NCBI RefSeq assembly: GCF_029962835.1
Contig: NC_080582.1
Span: 78,054,177-78,118,176 of the forward strand
Reading direction: 5' to 3'
DNA from: Magnolia sinica
Lineage: Eukaryota; Streptophyta; Magnoliopsida; Magnoliales; Magnoliaceae
DNA length: 64,000 nt
Of the stretch, positions 34,845-44,533 are shown piece by piece. A program made the position numbers and the translations under genes. Below the pieces are notes generated by a model, which did not search any database, was not told the DNA's origin, and saw only the letters and a list, made by a program, of their open reading frames with translations. Within the stretch, counting starts at the first letter, position 1. Each line of letters begins with the position of its first letter.

Positions 34845-37800
34845 GAAGCCGTTGATCTGATGACCCTCATCATGTCATGGACTATGCCCAGTCCCTATCA
34901 GATGATCATATCCATCCAATGAAAATGGATGATCACAACCCATGGTCACTGTTTAGTGTGAGCCCAATGGGGCAAATTTAGGATCATCGGGAATCTTTGG
35001 GTATGTCCATCTACAATTGGCCTCACCATACAAACAATTTTGGATCATGAAACGGTGAGCCCACGTATATAGTTTGTTCAATAGAGCACAGGCTCAAATG
35101 AACATTGTATATTTAACTGCTAATAAAACTAATGCCATTGACTGAAAGAACATTATTCTATTCTACCATGTAGGATGGCAAGTGCTTAGATCGGTGACAA
35201 CTGTGGTAAATACAATCTTCTTTAGAAGACCTCTTGCCCTCAAGATACGAAGCGGGACATGTTGCATCAGAGGATGTACACTGATAATAATGTCTGGCTG
35301 GTACTTCATCAGTCCTTTAGCGACCTCCCTGCAAAAATGATACCAAAAGATAAAATGGAAACATTACATTAAAGCAGCAATTTTATTTTATTTTATTTTT
35401 TGCATAAAACTAGCTTTTGAATGCCTCCAACGATTCCTGTTTTTACAGCCATTTAGAATTCATGAATATTACAAGTCCAAGAACAATGTGAAAGATCATC
35501 TTAAGGGTGTATGAGCCTTTACAAGTTGTGGAGAGAAGGATGGGCTATAATCTTCCCATCTACGGTGGTCAAGCAGAAGACCAGAGTTTTAAATAGTTAC
35601 TCTATGTAGCATGTAGCTTATGCTACATAGTGTAGCTTAGCCTTAACACTATGTGGCTCATGAAAATAGCTTATGTTGCGTGTAGCCTACGCTACATGAA
35701 AATTTTGTATATGTTACACACTGCATAGCTCACATTACAAGTTATTTTTCACTACAACATTATATTTTTCTATTTTTCATCAAATTAGTTAATCTTTTCA
35801 ATGCTTTTAGCGAAAAAACATGAATAACAGTATTAACTCAGTTTCGTTGCTCTTTTTTTACCTTTATATTTAATAATTACCCATTCCTATTAACTTTAGT
35901 TGCATTTGGTTGCACCAAAGATTATGAAATTCTGTTAAATTTCATTATTAATCAGTCTAATTTGGTAAATATCATGAAATTGTTTCAACCAAGCACAAAC
36001 TTGATTAAAAATCTAAAAGTAGCGGGTAGCTTACGCTACACTCTATGTACCTTACGCCTGACGCTTCAAAGGGGTGAACGCTATGCTACAGACTATCTGC
36101 TATATGCATTCACACAAAAATGAAAGTACTGGACATGGAGACAATGTGAATAGAATACCCATTTTGAAGTATTTGGGTATCATGGCATCGACTAGATTCC
36201 TTGTTGAAGATGATCCTGCAGGCAAATCAGTTTTACAGAACTTGAACCACTGTTCCTCTTGCATTAGCACAATCCATAGATAGCACCAGTCAAGGGGTAG
36301 TTATAGAGCAATGTATATCGCCTGCCAAAGAACAATGTGAAGCTAATTTCCATGGCTCCTACTCCAAAGAGGATACCTAGCTTAGAACTTTCTCAAGTCT
36401 CCTTCAATTGCTGAGGCCCCCAAGAAAGAGTTAGTAAACATTCTTGAGCCATTCTGAAGAGCTAAGAGATCCACCTCAATTGACTTGACCATGCTTCCCT
36501 GCTTGGAGTATGACAAAGCAATGTCACCTTTATAGTTTCTAATGAAACCTCCTATCCTTGAAAGGTCCAGGCTTCCAATCGGGCAGCCACCAAGGTTAAG
36601 CTTTCAGAAACCCCCTAGAGGGCTTAAGTGTTCTTGATGTTCTTGTTCTTGACACTACAACTAAAATCCACTTTCCAAACGTGACAAAAATCACCCTAAC
36701 AGCCCCTTCGGAATCAGATATAGCAAAAGCCCAATCAAGAACTGTACTAATGATTATTCTTTTAACAATTTCTAAGGAAAAAATCTTGTTGTCAAAGACT
36801 GCTATTTCCATCATTCCATAGTACCCACCGTAGGAGATTGTGTGGGTATGTGTTTTGTAATGGGTGCTCCTACAGAGTACCATTCCATATATTTGTTTAA
36901 GGTTTCTTTATTATAAAGAATTTATGCATGGAGACTAGGAAGTGATTGCACTCTCAAATCGTCTTTTCCTCTCCCTCATCTCTCTTACCATGAATTTCAT
37001 CCCCCATATTATTGGGTACAACACCATTCCCCAAATAATTTTGCCTCTAGCTATGAAAGGTCCATCCAGCAACCTTCAAATAGATTGCCCATGGAAACAT
37101 TGAGAAACCTAAAAATTCCAAAGATATTGTAAAAATCATTACACACCTCTTGCAAAATACAACGGAGGAACAAGTGATCTATTGTTCCTCCTAACACATG
37201 AAGCACTCACTTGGGAAGGTGAAGTTTCTTCACTTGTCAATTTTCAAAAATTTACCCACCATCATGGTGTGCCGAACGGCCGTTACGTAAAGGTAACAGT
37301 GGCAACCATTACACATTACGGGGTTGTAATGGCCGTAATAGCCATTATGGAAAAAATGACCCGTAATTGGCATTATGCCCCCTATAAAGGTTGTAACCGC
37401 CCCGTAACAGTTCATTACAGGGCAAATACAGGTTTTGCAGGGTTTTTTTCAATTTTAAAAAATAAAAATAAAAATAAAAAAGACTGTAAAGGCCGTTGCG
37501 GAGGGCGTAATAGTCATTATAGCCCATATCATAAAAGTAATAGTGGTGGCCATCACGGCCACTGTTACTGTTACGGAATACCTTGCTCACCACGGCCATC
37601 CAAACAAAAGCCTCCACTCTCAGTGGAATGTGATTCCCAACATGCTAGCACATGGAGGACACTCATCGGAACCATTAGCCATGGAACCAAAGACACCCTT
37701 AAAAAAACCACCATCGGAGGTGCTCTTCCAAATCTTTCAATCCTTCTCAATCAAACCAATGTAAACCTCCTTCATGATTCCCACCAGCTCTTTGAAGTGC

Positions 37801-40800
37801 ATGTATCTCCTTATTTGCCAGATTTCAACAAAGCAAAACATTCCACACTGAGGATCCCCCCAAGTATTTACCAGCGTTTTGAATAGCTTAAACTACAAAG
37901 GGTGGCTTAGCCTTCTGGCTGTGTAGCTTATGAAAGTAGCTTAAGTTACATGTAGCCTACGCTACACACTATGTAGCTTACACTCCAAGTTATTTTTCAT
38001 TGAACATTATAATTAATAATTGTTTCAATGATTTGTTGCATTTTCTATTTTCAATGGAAATTAGTTAATATTTTCGATGATTTTAGTAAAAGAGAATAAG
38101 TAAAAACATTAAATAAGTTTTGTTGCTACTTCTTTATCTTTATACTTAATCTTTGCTCAAATTTTCCTATTATTTTAGGATGTGTCTCAGTTGCTCCAAA
38201 TGTCATTAAAACTTATTTGAAAATCTAGAAATAACATATAACTTACACTACACATGTAGCTTACACATCACGCTTTGAGGGGTGAACACTATGCTACATG
38301 CTATTCACTTCTTAAAGCACTGGCATTCATAAAGGTCCTTCACTAATCACCATAGCCCCTTTATTCACAGATAAGGAACACAGAGAAAGAAAAGAAATAG
38401 CAACGGATTCCTCGTCGGTCTAGATGGGCCACCCAAAAGTGCACTTATATTGCCTTTTCAACCAAAAACTGAAGGCCCGCTCTCATGCTTTTAGGAAAAA
38501 ATTGTGCTTTGCTTTCAAGGGTACAACAGAAGATAGCCTCATGAGATGTGTTATAAATATGGGTTTCCTCCGGAAAAGAGGTTGCGTTTTGGATGCACAA
38601 ACTAATTGAACTGCAATAGTGTTACAAATACGGGTTTCTGCAGGAAAAGAGGCTGCGTTTTGGATACACAAACTAATTGAACTGCAATAATTTGTTCAAT
38701 AAAGTGGAAAAGATCAAATTGTAGTTACTAACCTACTATAGCGTTCATATTAATTAACTAGGCTCCCAATTGCAATTATCATTATTTTGAAAGATAACTT
38801 CACTTTATTATGAGAAAATGGGCAAAGATGAGAATCAATGCCCTAAAATAAAGAAAAACAAAAGATTCAAAGGAAGAGCCAGGGTCCACTCAGTTACATC
38901 CAAATTTTCCTTCCTAAATACCCCATCTGGCCTGCAGGCACAATTTTGAAAGCATTATGATTTGTCTCGGCCCAAATAGACCAAAGACTAGAAGGGAGAG
39001 AAAACCTCCAAAGATTGTCCTATCGGATCCAAAACGAACCCCATGCCAAGTGCCAACATAAGAGAAAATCATCAATCGAGAATGGCATCACCCAAGGGAT
39101 CCATAGCTTGAAAAATCCTTCCCAAATTCTCTTCATGAGAGGGCAATGCATGAAGAGGTGATCCACCAATTCAGCATCCCAAAGACACAAAATGCAACTA
39201 TTATTTATAAACAAAATGTCTCTTCCAATTTTTTATTTTTTATTTTTGAAAGATGTCTCTCTTACAAAGATTGACACACACCTGCAGACCTTGCTTTTGC
39301 CCACCAACCAGGCAAAAGCGATCATCCTCAGCGGAACTTTCTAGGACCTAATGAATTCTGTCAGAGCACTTCCATTCAAGGTTGAGATGGCTGGATGGCT
39401 TCGTAAAGCAATCGAACCAAAAACTTTCTTGACTTCTCCGGGTTCCAAACCCAACGGCAATTATGTTACTTCAATTCAAGAGCTACTTCCCATGAGTCAT
39501 GCATTCAAATGTAGCAAGAGTTTCTTACGCAAGAGTTTCTTACTTAGGTATCACTCTTAAATGCTTATCTCATCAGAAAGTAATGTCAGGTAAGAGTGCA
39601 TCTTTAGTGCAATGACCTTGAAGTTTGCAGATTTCCTGAACAGTTGGCAATGATATCATCTAAACCACAGACTAATCCAATTAATAGCAATTCAATACAA
39701 CTAGGGGCCAGTTCGAGTGTACCTAAAAATGCGGAGGCAGTGGACACCCACCAGACAGAATGAGAATGGTGACAATAACAGTTCCAATCTATTGCTGTTC
39801 TATTCTCATTTTTGGGTGCATTTTGCAGACAAAGTGCCAAGTGCATCCTACCATCTGTGTTTCGTGGGATGCTCCAAACAGCTCCACTTGGACAAAATGT
39901 CTGTGAGCCGATGTGAATCTGGTTCCATCCTCATTTTGGGCTACACCAAAATAGGTCCTAAACAAAAACACCATAGTTCACTTAATAAGAACACCCATCA
40001 ATACAGATGGATCCAGTGATAGTGACAAGAGAACACCCAAGAATCCTTTCAGGAACTAATATCAACACCAACAGATGTAACTGAAAGAATTATAGCCTCA
40101 CCGGGCTATAAATGTTGAAGTCGCAGCGAAATGGGGTTGATGCACCAATCGTGGAGCAGTTCCATAATACGTCATCTTCCACAGAGGCCCATGTTTCACC
40201 AAGAAGTTATAGCTCCGTGGCAATTGGTTAAACGGCCAAGGCGTGTGATCTGACCACAAATCTGTCACAAACACCTGCGCCAAATAGCAGCCAACAACTG
40301 TCACAAAATACCAACACGCAAAAACATCCACATCCACTTCATAATTGAATCGCACATGCATATTGACACATCAAACTGAATAATAACTGCCACATAGAAC
40401 TGCATAATATAATGATGAATCAAACTGAAAAATAACACCATCTCCTAGTAGGGGTGCAGCTCAGGCAGGTTGGGTCAGGTTGAGGGTCAACCTGAGCCCA
40501 ACCCGACCTCAAGAGAACCTAACTCACAACCCAACCCAACCTAAATTCAAACCCAACCCGAATTCCTTTGTACTTGACCCAACCCAGCCCGACCCAACCC
40601 AACCCAAATACATGTAATTATTCCCAACTCAATATAACCCGACCCAAATTTGCTCAACCTGAACCCAACCCAATTTCAAATCAGATTGGTGTTTTCCAAC
40701 CCAAACTGACCTGAGGACCTTGACACCCCGACCCGACCCAACCTGAATACAGGTTGGATCAATCGTGTTCAGGTTGACCCAAATCCAAGTTGCAGCCCTA

Positions 40801-41778
40801 CCTCCTAGTTTAAACTGAATAAGGCAGAGATGCATCGGATAGAGTATTACACCCAGATTACAGAATCTGTACAATACAGGGATTTGCCACACTGGAAAAA
40901 TAACACCTCCTAATTGAAATTGAATGACATAGTAATGAGTCAAATAGAAAAAGCATCTTATCTGAAACAGAATAACATAGGTGTTGAATCGAACTGAAAA
41001 ATTACACCACTTCCAGATTTATACCAGACAATCTACTAATGCAACAAACTCAAAAAGCAAAAATCACTCCCTAATCTATACTGAATAATGTAGTGATGCA
41101 TCAAAATCAATGGCATGGCTACGAATCAAACTGAAAAACAACACCCACCCCAAAACTGAAACTGAACAATACAGCTATTTGGATAACTGAAAAATGAAAC
41201 CTATACCAAATCAAAACTGAATACTACAGAGAGATCGAATGAATTACACAGTGACGTATCAAACAGACCTGATAGTCATCGCCGAATTCTTGATTGAAAG
41301 CCGCTTTTATAGCTTCTGCGGAAGCTCTGTGGCCGCCCCCAGTATCACTCATCAAGATAAGAACTTTCTTCGGACTCTCCGGCCCCACGCTATTTATATG
41401 CACCCCATTGTCCTCCAAAACACCCGGCTCGTATTCCACCGCCTGATTCTCCCCTGACTGGGACCCAACCGACGCAAACCCAATTGGTATCTTCTCACTG
41501 TGGAATCTAACAAACCTATTGAATTCATTCCAAAACCTTTGAATCCTAGAAGCACTTCTACTCAGCCCAAGTGAAGCAACAACCTTAGGCTGCTTCTTTT
41601 GGAAAACCACAGACTCGAAGCGGCCGAAATACGATGAATTCAAGTGAATTGGAGAAGACCCATTTGAGGAAATATGCCATAGACCTCTAGAATCAAAATC
41701 AAAGCATCCCAACCTAGAGAGAAGATCAAAAGGGGTTTTGGGTTCTTGGGCAACAGCTGAAGGGTGCATTGTTTTCAT
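26541..41778 (-). CDS. MGD1: Monogalactosyldiacylglycerol synthase (MGD1-like, type A), eight exons
   Basis: Transfers galactose from UDP-galactose to diacylglycerol, making MGDG, the main thylakoid lipid, at the inner envelope of the chloroplast. Exons (minus): 41269-41778, 40102-40274, 35167-35328, 34544-34685, 34119-34343, 28568-28630, 28411-28485, 26541-26780. All junctions are GT-AG and phases fit, giving 529 residues; Arabidopsis MGD1 has about 533. Residues 1 to about 130 are a long N-terminal extension with transit peptide, which marks type A. The MGDG_synth domain starts at [20 protein letters not shown], with His150 in the position of the known catalytic histidine. [20 protein letters not shown] is in exon 2. 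The UDP-binding C-terminal domain has MGGGEGMGP (348-356) and [18 protein letters not shown] (427-444). An ATG three codons downstream (41769) is an alternative start. The introns are rich in transposons; no coding break is seen. Confidence 0.96.
27106..27445. mobile_element. MITE of the gtaacgg family (copy with GA run)
   Basis: Inverted ends are catggtgtgccgtaa and ttacggaaataccttg. Flanks tgagcaac and tgagcgac (27098-27105, 27446-27453) form a 7/8 match duplication, as in hAT-like elements. The interior consists of variants of ggccgttacgg and a (GA)n run at 27307-27342. It lies in MGD1 intron 7. Confidence 0.78.
27450..28185. other. MGD1 intron 7 with decayed gggccc MITE pieces
   Basis: Repeated cues such as gatggggcccaccgtg, ggtggggcccaaac and gatgggccccactgc (27555-28100) mark old Mutator-like MITE fragments. 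No clean ends remain. Confidence 0.45.
28186..28363 (-). mobile_element. SINE with 16-bp target duplications
   Basis: Body 28202-28347 in minus orientation: T-rich start, acgcacacaaacc-like tail, B-box complement gggtactcgaaccc and A-box complement gagagtctaccacc. The flanks gtttaaacctagctct are identical (28186-28201 and 28348-28363). Confidence 0.88.
28411..28485 (-). CDS. MGD1: MGD1 exon 7
   Basis: Acceptor tttgcag|GCGGGG and donor CAG|gtatga. It encodes 25 residues with the sugar-nucleotide binding segment [19 protein letters not shown]. Confidence 0.95.
28568..28630 (-). CDS. MGD1: MGD1 exon 6
   Basis: Acceptor tttcag|GTGAAG and donor AAG|gtaagt. It encodes [20 protein letters not shown] and a final Lys. 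Confidence 0.95.
28925..29287. mobile_element. Non-autonomous hAT-like element (copy 3)
   Basis: Ends tagaggtgcaactcggg and ccaagttgcagcccta are inverted repeats. The body is full of caacccgaaccc-like units. The flanks agttcaat and cattcgat are a decayed 8-bp duplication. It lies in MGD1 intron 5. Confidence 0.75.
29288..29742. other. MGD1 intron 5, unassigned part
   Basis: No gene or clear repeat ends recognised. Confidence 0.35.
29743..30376. mobile_element. hAT-like MITE with catatgcgatcgcatatg arrays (copy 2)
   Basis: Ends cagtgttgttaattacg and cgttttgacaacattg are inverted. The flanks aacacaac and aacataac (29735-29742, 30377-30384) match 7/8. The same gcatatgcgatcgca motifs stand near both ends. 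The core motif catattgttgaatgttgaat resembles copy 1. A (TA)n run lies at 30249-30291. Confidence 0.82.
30961..31125 (-). mobile_element. SINE with 15-bp target duplications
   Basis: Body 30976-31110 in minus orientation. Complement of the B box is gctcgaacccgtgacc, and of the A box gagtctaccactgagg. The T-rich end is at its left. Identical flanks caatggcataacctc (30961-30975, 31111-31125). Confidence 0.92.
31233..31275. repeat. (CT)n microsatellite
   Basis: Long ct run inside hAT-like MITE copy 3. Confidence 0.95.
31658..32565. other. MGD1 intron 5, unassigned part
   Basis: No exon, RNA gene or clear element ends recognised. Confidence 0.35.
32571..32708. mobile_element. Small Tourist-like MITE
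   Basis: Left end ggctgtgtttgaaagtta and right end gcacttccaaacaaactc are imperfect inverted repeats. The inner pair ttggattgagtagaat / attccactcaatgg is also inverted. Confidence 0.5.
32890..33470 (+). repeat. Imperfect tandem repeat, about four units
   Basis: Units of roughly 110-170 bp share tctcagcttacc, catcaatgataccattt, catatgtttggactagag and gaaacaaactc. A (GA)n run interrupts unit 1 (about 33040-33066). It lies in MGD1 intron 5. Confidence 0.8.
33471..34118. other. MGD1 intron 5, part next to exon 5
   Basis: No exon or repeat recognised. Confidence 0.35.
34119..34343 (-). CDS. MGD1: MGD1 exon 5
   Basis: Acceptor aaatag|GATGAA and donor CAG|gtacat. It encodes 75 residues including [20 protein letters not shown]. 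Confidence 0.95.
34544..34685 (-). CDS. MGD1: MGD1 exon 4
   Basis: Acceptor ttcag|GTTTCATAAG completes the split Trp codon. Donor AAG|gttagt. It encodes [19 protein letters not shown] to [12 protein letters not shown]. Confidence 0.95.
34794..34841. repeat. (TC)n microsatellite
   Basis: Long tc run in MGD1 intron 3; a (gaa)n run lies just before it at about 34746-34768. Confidence 0.95.
35167..35328 (-). CDS. MGD1: MGD1 exon 3
   Basis: Acceptor tttgcag|GGAGGTC and donor ACATG|gtagaa. It encodes [20 protein letters not shown] to TDLSTCHPT, with a split Arg codon at its start and a split Trp codon at its end. Confidence 0.94.
35586..36103. mobile_element. gtagctta-type repeat element (copy 1)
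   Basis: Starts gttttaaatag and ends gctatgctacagactatctg. Rich in gtagcttatgctacat, a near-palindrome. A Tourist-like insertion lies at about 35902-36000. Sister copy at 37876-38317. Confidence 0.65.
36150..37870 (-). mobile_element. LINE (L1-like) remnant with RNase H domain, split by a MITE
   Basis: Minus-strand translation gives, in order, [11 protein letters not shown] (about 37600-37630), the zf-RVT region KFLKIDK and TIDHLF near 37170-37260, then an RNase H-like segment ([38 protein letters not shown]) at about 36440-36600. Many stops and frameshifts are present. The gtaacgg MITE 37263-37585 interrupts it. Plant L1 elements with a C-terminal RNase H are known. Confidence 0.7.
37263..37585. 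mobile_element. MITE of the gtaacgg family inside a LINE remnant
   Basis: Ends catggtgtgccgaacgg and ctgttacggaataccttg are inverted. Flanks cccaccat and ctcaccac are a decayed 8-bp duplication. LINE coding similarity resumes on the other side. Confidence 0.75.
37876..38317. mobile_element. gtagctta-type repeat element (copy 2)
   Basis: Starts gttttgaatagcttaaac and ends gctacatgctattcacttc. It shares gtagcctacgctaca, the AT-rich core and the aggggtgaac motif with copy 1. Confidence 0.65.
38548..38689 (+). repeat. 71-bp tandem duplication
   Basis: Units 38548-38618 and 38619-38689 start gtgttataaatatgggtttc and gtgttacaaatacgggtttc and end gaactgcaata. Lies in MGD1 intron 2. Confidence 0.85.
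38930..39350 (-). mobile_element. LINE fragment (zf-RVT region)
   Basis: Minus-strand translation shows [13 protein letters not shown], then [32 protein letters not shown] and [14 protein letters not shown]. This is the zinc-binding segment that follows L1-type reverse transcriptase in plants. Truncated at both ends and broken. Confidence 0.75.
39351..40101. other. MGD1 intron 2, part next to exon 2
   Basis: No exon. A possible MITE with loose inverted ends (ggggccagttcgagtgtacc / ctacaccaaaataggtcc) lies at about 39711-39958. Confidence 0.35.
40102..40274 (-). CDS. MGD1: MGD1 exon 2
   Basis: Acceptor gcgcag|GTGTTTGTG and donor GCCCG|gtgagg. It encodes [20 protein letters not shown] to [10 protein letters not shown] plus the split Arg codon. 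Confidence 0.95.
40370..41230 (+). repeat. Degenerate tandem repeat in MGD1 intron 1
   Basis: Many drifted units share atcaaactgaaaaataacacc, followed by cctagtttaaactgaataa-like text. A hAT-like element (40449-40800) has inserted into one unit. Confidence 0.6.
40449..40800. mobile_element. Non-autonomous hAT-like element (copy 4)
   Basis: Ends taggggtgcagctcagg and ccaagttgcagcccta are inverted. Flanks tctcctag and cctcctag (40441-40448, 40801-40808) match 7/8. The body is caaccc/gggttg repeats, close to copy 3. Confidence 0.85.
41269..41778 (-). CDS. MGD1: MGD1 exon 1 (transit peptide and start of catalytic domain)
   Basis: 170 codons from ATG at 41778 to donor CAG|gtctgt. The Ser-rich N-terminus is followed by [18 protein letters not shown] and the Gly-rich [14 protein letters not shown] motif. 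Confidence 0.95.
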
Positions 41779-42057
41779 CTGTGGGTGTGGAAAATCTTAA
41801 TAAAGGATTGTCATTTTCAAGGAATAAGACATGGGTTCTTCTCATAGAGAGATGAGAAAGAGGATTAGAAGGAAAAACAAGGAAGTGAATGCAGTAAAGA
41901 GAAGAAGAATTCAGCAAAAAAGAAAAGAAAGAGAATAAATAAATAAAAACTGATGAAAAAGGAGAAAAACGAGTAGCAGAGATTTGGGTTTAAGGAGAGG
42001 AAAGCATGGCATAGCCGTTCCGCACAAAAAAAAACAACAGCCACAGATATCAGATTT

Positions 42058-42058
<1 letters not shown>

Positions 42059-42096
<38 letters not shown>
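42059..42096. promoter_or_regulatory. (CT)n tract upstream of the MGD1 start
   Basis: A pure ga run on the plus strand, i.e. ct on the coding strand, about 280 bp upstream of the ATG. CT runs are common in plant 5' leaders and core promoters. No TATA box could be fixed. Confidence 0.5.
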
Positions 42097-42097
<1 letters not shown>

Positions 42098-42780
42098 CCA
42101 AGGAATTTATATCCGATTCGCGTTGGAAGTGTAAACGTAGAAACACAACGCCAAAATCTCAAAAGATAAAATTATCTAAGTTGTAATCCAATCAAATAAT
42201 CTCGACCGTCCATTAGTTGCAATCCAGACCTGATGTTCGACAAATAAGAAGGATCTCACAGATCAGATGATCCTAACCATCTGAAATTTGTCCTTGTTTT
42301 TATAGCCATCCGCTCCCAAACAATGGATTGTATGGTTAGAATTTTTTTAATCATAATGATTCACTGGAAGTAAAAGCGATCAGTGATTGGATGAACCAAA
42401 TGGATGGTTTATGTTGTTGATTGGAAGTGATTTCCGTTGTGCATTTGTGTTATGGGCACCATTGACCGCATATTCACAGCCGTCAATTGTTGTGTTTTTT
42501 GCATGTTAGTCCATTGATTTCGTAATGTATATATTGGACGGTTCAGATTGATCGATTGGGCTGTATAATTGCGTCTTATGGAACTGCGAGCACAATAACT
42601 TAAAGTGGTCTGAATACACTGGATTATTTCTCAAAACGAAGGGCAGCACACCAAGGCCTGTAGCAATGTGAGTGGGGGCATGTGCGATGCACGTGGAGAG
42701 AGAGAGTGACACGTTTTATCCATGGACCCAATCCAAAGCATGTGCGAGATTGATTGATCGTTGATGGCCGGTTTCTAAGT
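42097..42780. other. Intergenic region upstream of MGD1
   Basis: No gene seen. The MGD1 promoter probably lies in its left part. Confidence 0.4.
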
Positions 42781-42784
42781 GGAC

Positions 42785-43380
42785 GGTTGATGGAAAGTGC
42801 CCTCCACCGCCACATACCACCGATCTGGCTGTTGTGTTGACCCATGTTGAAGTATTTGTTATATCCCAACCGTCCGTTCATTTAGCTTGCTTGTCATAAG
42901 GCTTGAGCCTGAAAATAAAAATGATTCAAAGATCAAGTGGACCACACTACAAAAAGTAGTGGGATTGAACTTCGACCATTGAAATTCTTCTGGGATCATA
43001 GATCTCTTATATCACTATGATATTTGATTTTCCTCTTTATCCAGGTCGGTGGGACCTTACGAGCAGATTGGATGGAAGATAAATGTTACGGTGGGCTTAT
43101 GAATGTTTTACCGGTGAGAATTATTTTCCATTGCTACTTGTGGTGTGGTCCACTTGAGCTTTGGATATAACTCATTTTTTGGCTCATGCTCTATAATGAT
43201 CTTGCCAAATGGATAAACAGTGTGGATATAATAAATACATCATCCTGGGGCCATGTAACCTTGATCTCCTTTGAACCGTTGATACAACTCGAGGAGCGTC
43301 AGCGCTCGTCTTCGCATGACGCGTACCCACACCAACCAGGTCGGTGGGTTGCGGTGCACCCTCCCGTAACATGTTAGTGT
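42785..43380. mobile_element. Mutator-like MITE
   Basis: The core has atatcccaaccgtccgttcat on the left and gtggatataataaatacatc on the right in inverted orientation. The right arm (cctttgaaccgttgatacaa; gaggagcgtcagcgctcg) matches the inverted left arm of the element at 22163. The left border is approximate. Confidence 0.55.
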
Positions 43381-43499
43381 CGCAGGATTTTATCAGAGAG
43401 TAAACTGCTTCAGGACCTTTTTGGGAGTGTGGATTTGGAATCCTCCACTGTGTCTTGTATCCTGAATTCCGAATCCAATATAAAAGTAGTTATGCATGG

Positions 43500-44042
43500 T
43501 GTTGATGCGAAAATTTCCGGTTCGTCCTCTTAGACCTTCGTATACCTGCACAGAGAGAGGACAAAGGAGACCCTGGCTTGAGCAGGGGACCCTCCGATGC
43601 CAAAGTCAGGCCTGGATTCTGGGTCTAAATGTATTGAGGAGTTTTTAGAGAGAATTCTTTTCGTACCTCTCAAGGTGACAGGGGTCCCTCTTTTATAGCT
43701 GCTGGGGCATTTAATCGCACGAGGATTCTCTTCCTGATATTGTGCGCGGGATCTTCTCCTGGTATCACGGAGATAGGATCGTGCCCATCTCGAGCCTTCA
43801 TCCGATCCCGTGAGCTTCGGGGTCGGAGATCTTATCCCAAGATATCCGGGATGAGGCTTGATCTTGCGATGGTCGATCTGGTAAGGAGGTCCGCCCGACG
43901 CATGCCCGGAATGCTGATGAGTCGTCCGAACCGACTCAACCTTTGTCTCGGTTTAGCGAATCATGCCTCGGATTTGACACATCCTTTGGTGACCCGAGGC
44001 ATTAAGTCCGAGTCTGCGGACTTGTATTTTTTGTCCCCAACA
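43500..44042 (-). repeat. 3' LTR of the Tat element
   Basis: 543 bp, tgttgatg...ccccaaca on the plus strand. It is followed inward by the polypurine tract (complement of ccccccctactcc). Confidence 0.95.
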
Positions 44043-44533
44043 GTAAGCCCCCCCTACTCCGTGTGTTTCATATGACACTTAGGAGTAGCGAGTTTTGAGT
44101 CGGTTCACAACCCAGTCCGAGACAGTAGGTAGTCATTTAATGCGTTCCGTGTCGCCTTTGACGGGAGGCGGTTCGGTTCCTGACATCGCATGCGCCGTCA
44201 GCCGTCAAATCGCTCTTCCGCCAATGAGGGTTGGACACGTAGCAAGGGCATTATTGTCGTCAGTCGACGAGCGCCACGTGTCGAGTGGGGGAATCGATGC
44301 AGGCGTCGAATCATTTCCCCATTAATTACTTCCGCCGTATGGCAATCTTATAAATTGGTGGGGGTCCCGCATTTTGAACTTCTATTGTCATTCCTTCTTT
44401 TCATTCCCTTTGGAGCCTTCTCAGTCTTTCATCTTCTTCCTTTCCTCTCTCTTAACCGTCAGCTCTTCCTTCCGTCATTTCCGTTTTCCTTTCTCCCTCC
44501 GATGAGTTTCTCCTTCCTCTTTATTAGGTAATA

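Noticed and set aside
37182-37886. 234-codon plus-strand open frame
   Set aside because: It crosses the border between a LINE remnant (coding on the minus strand) and a MITE, and shows only low-complexity text.
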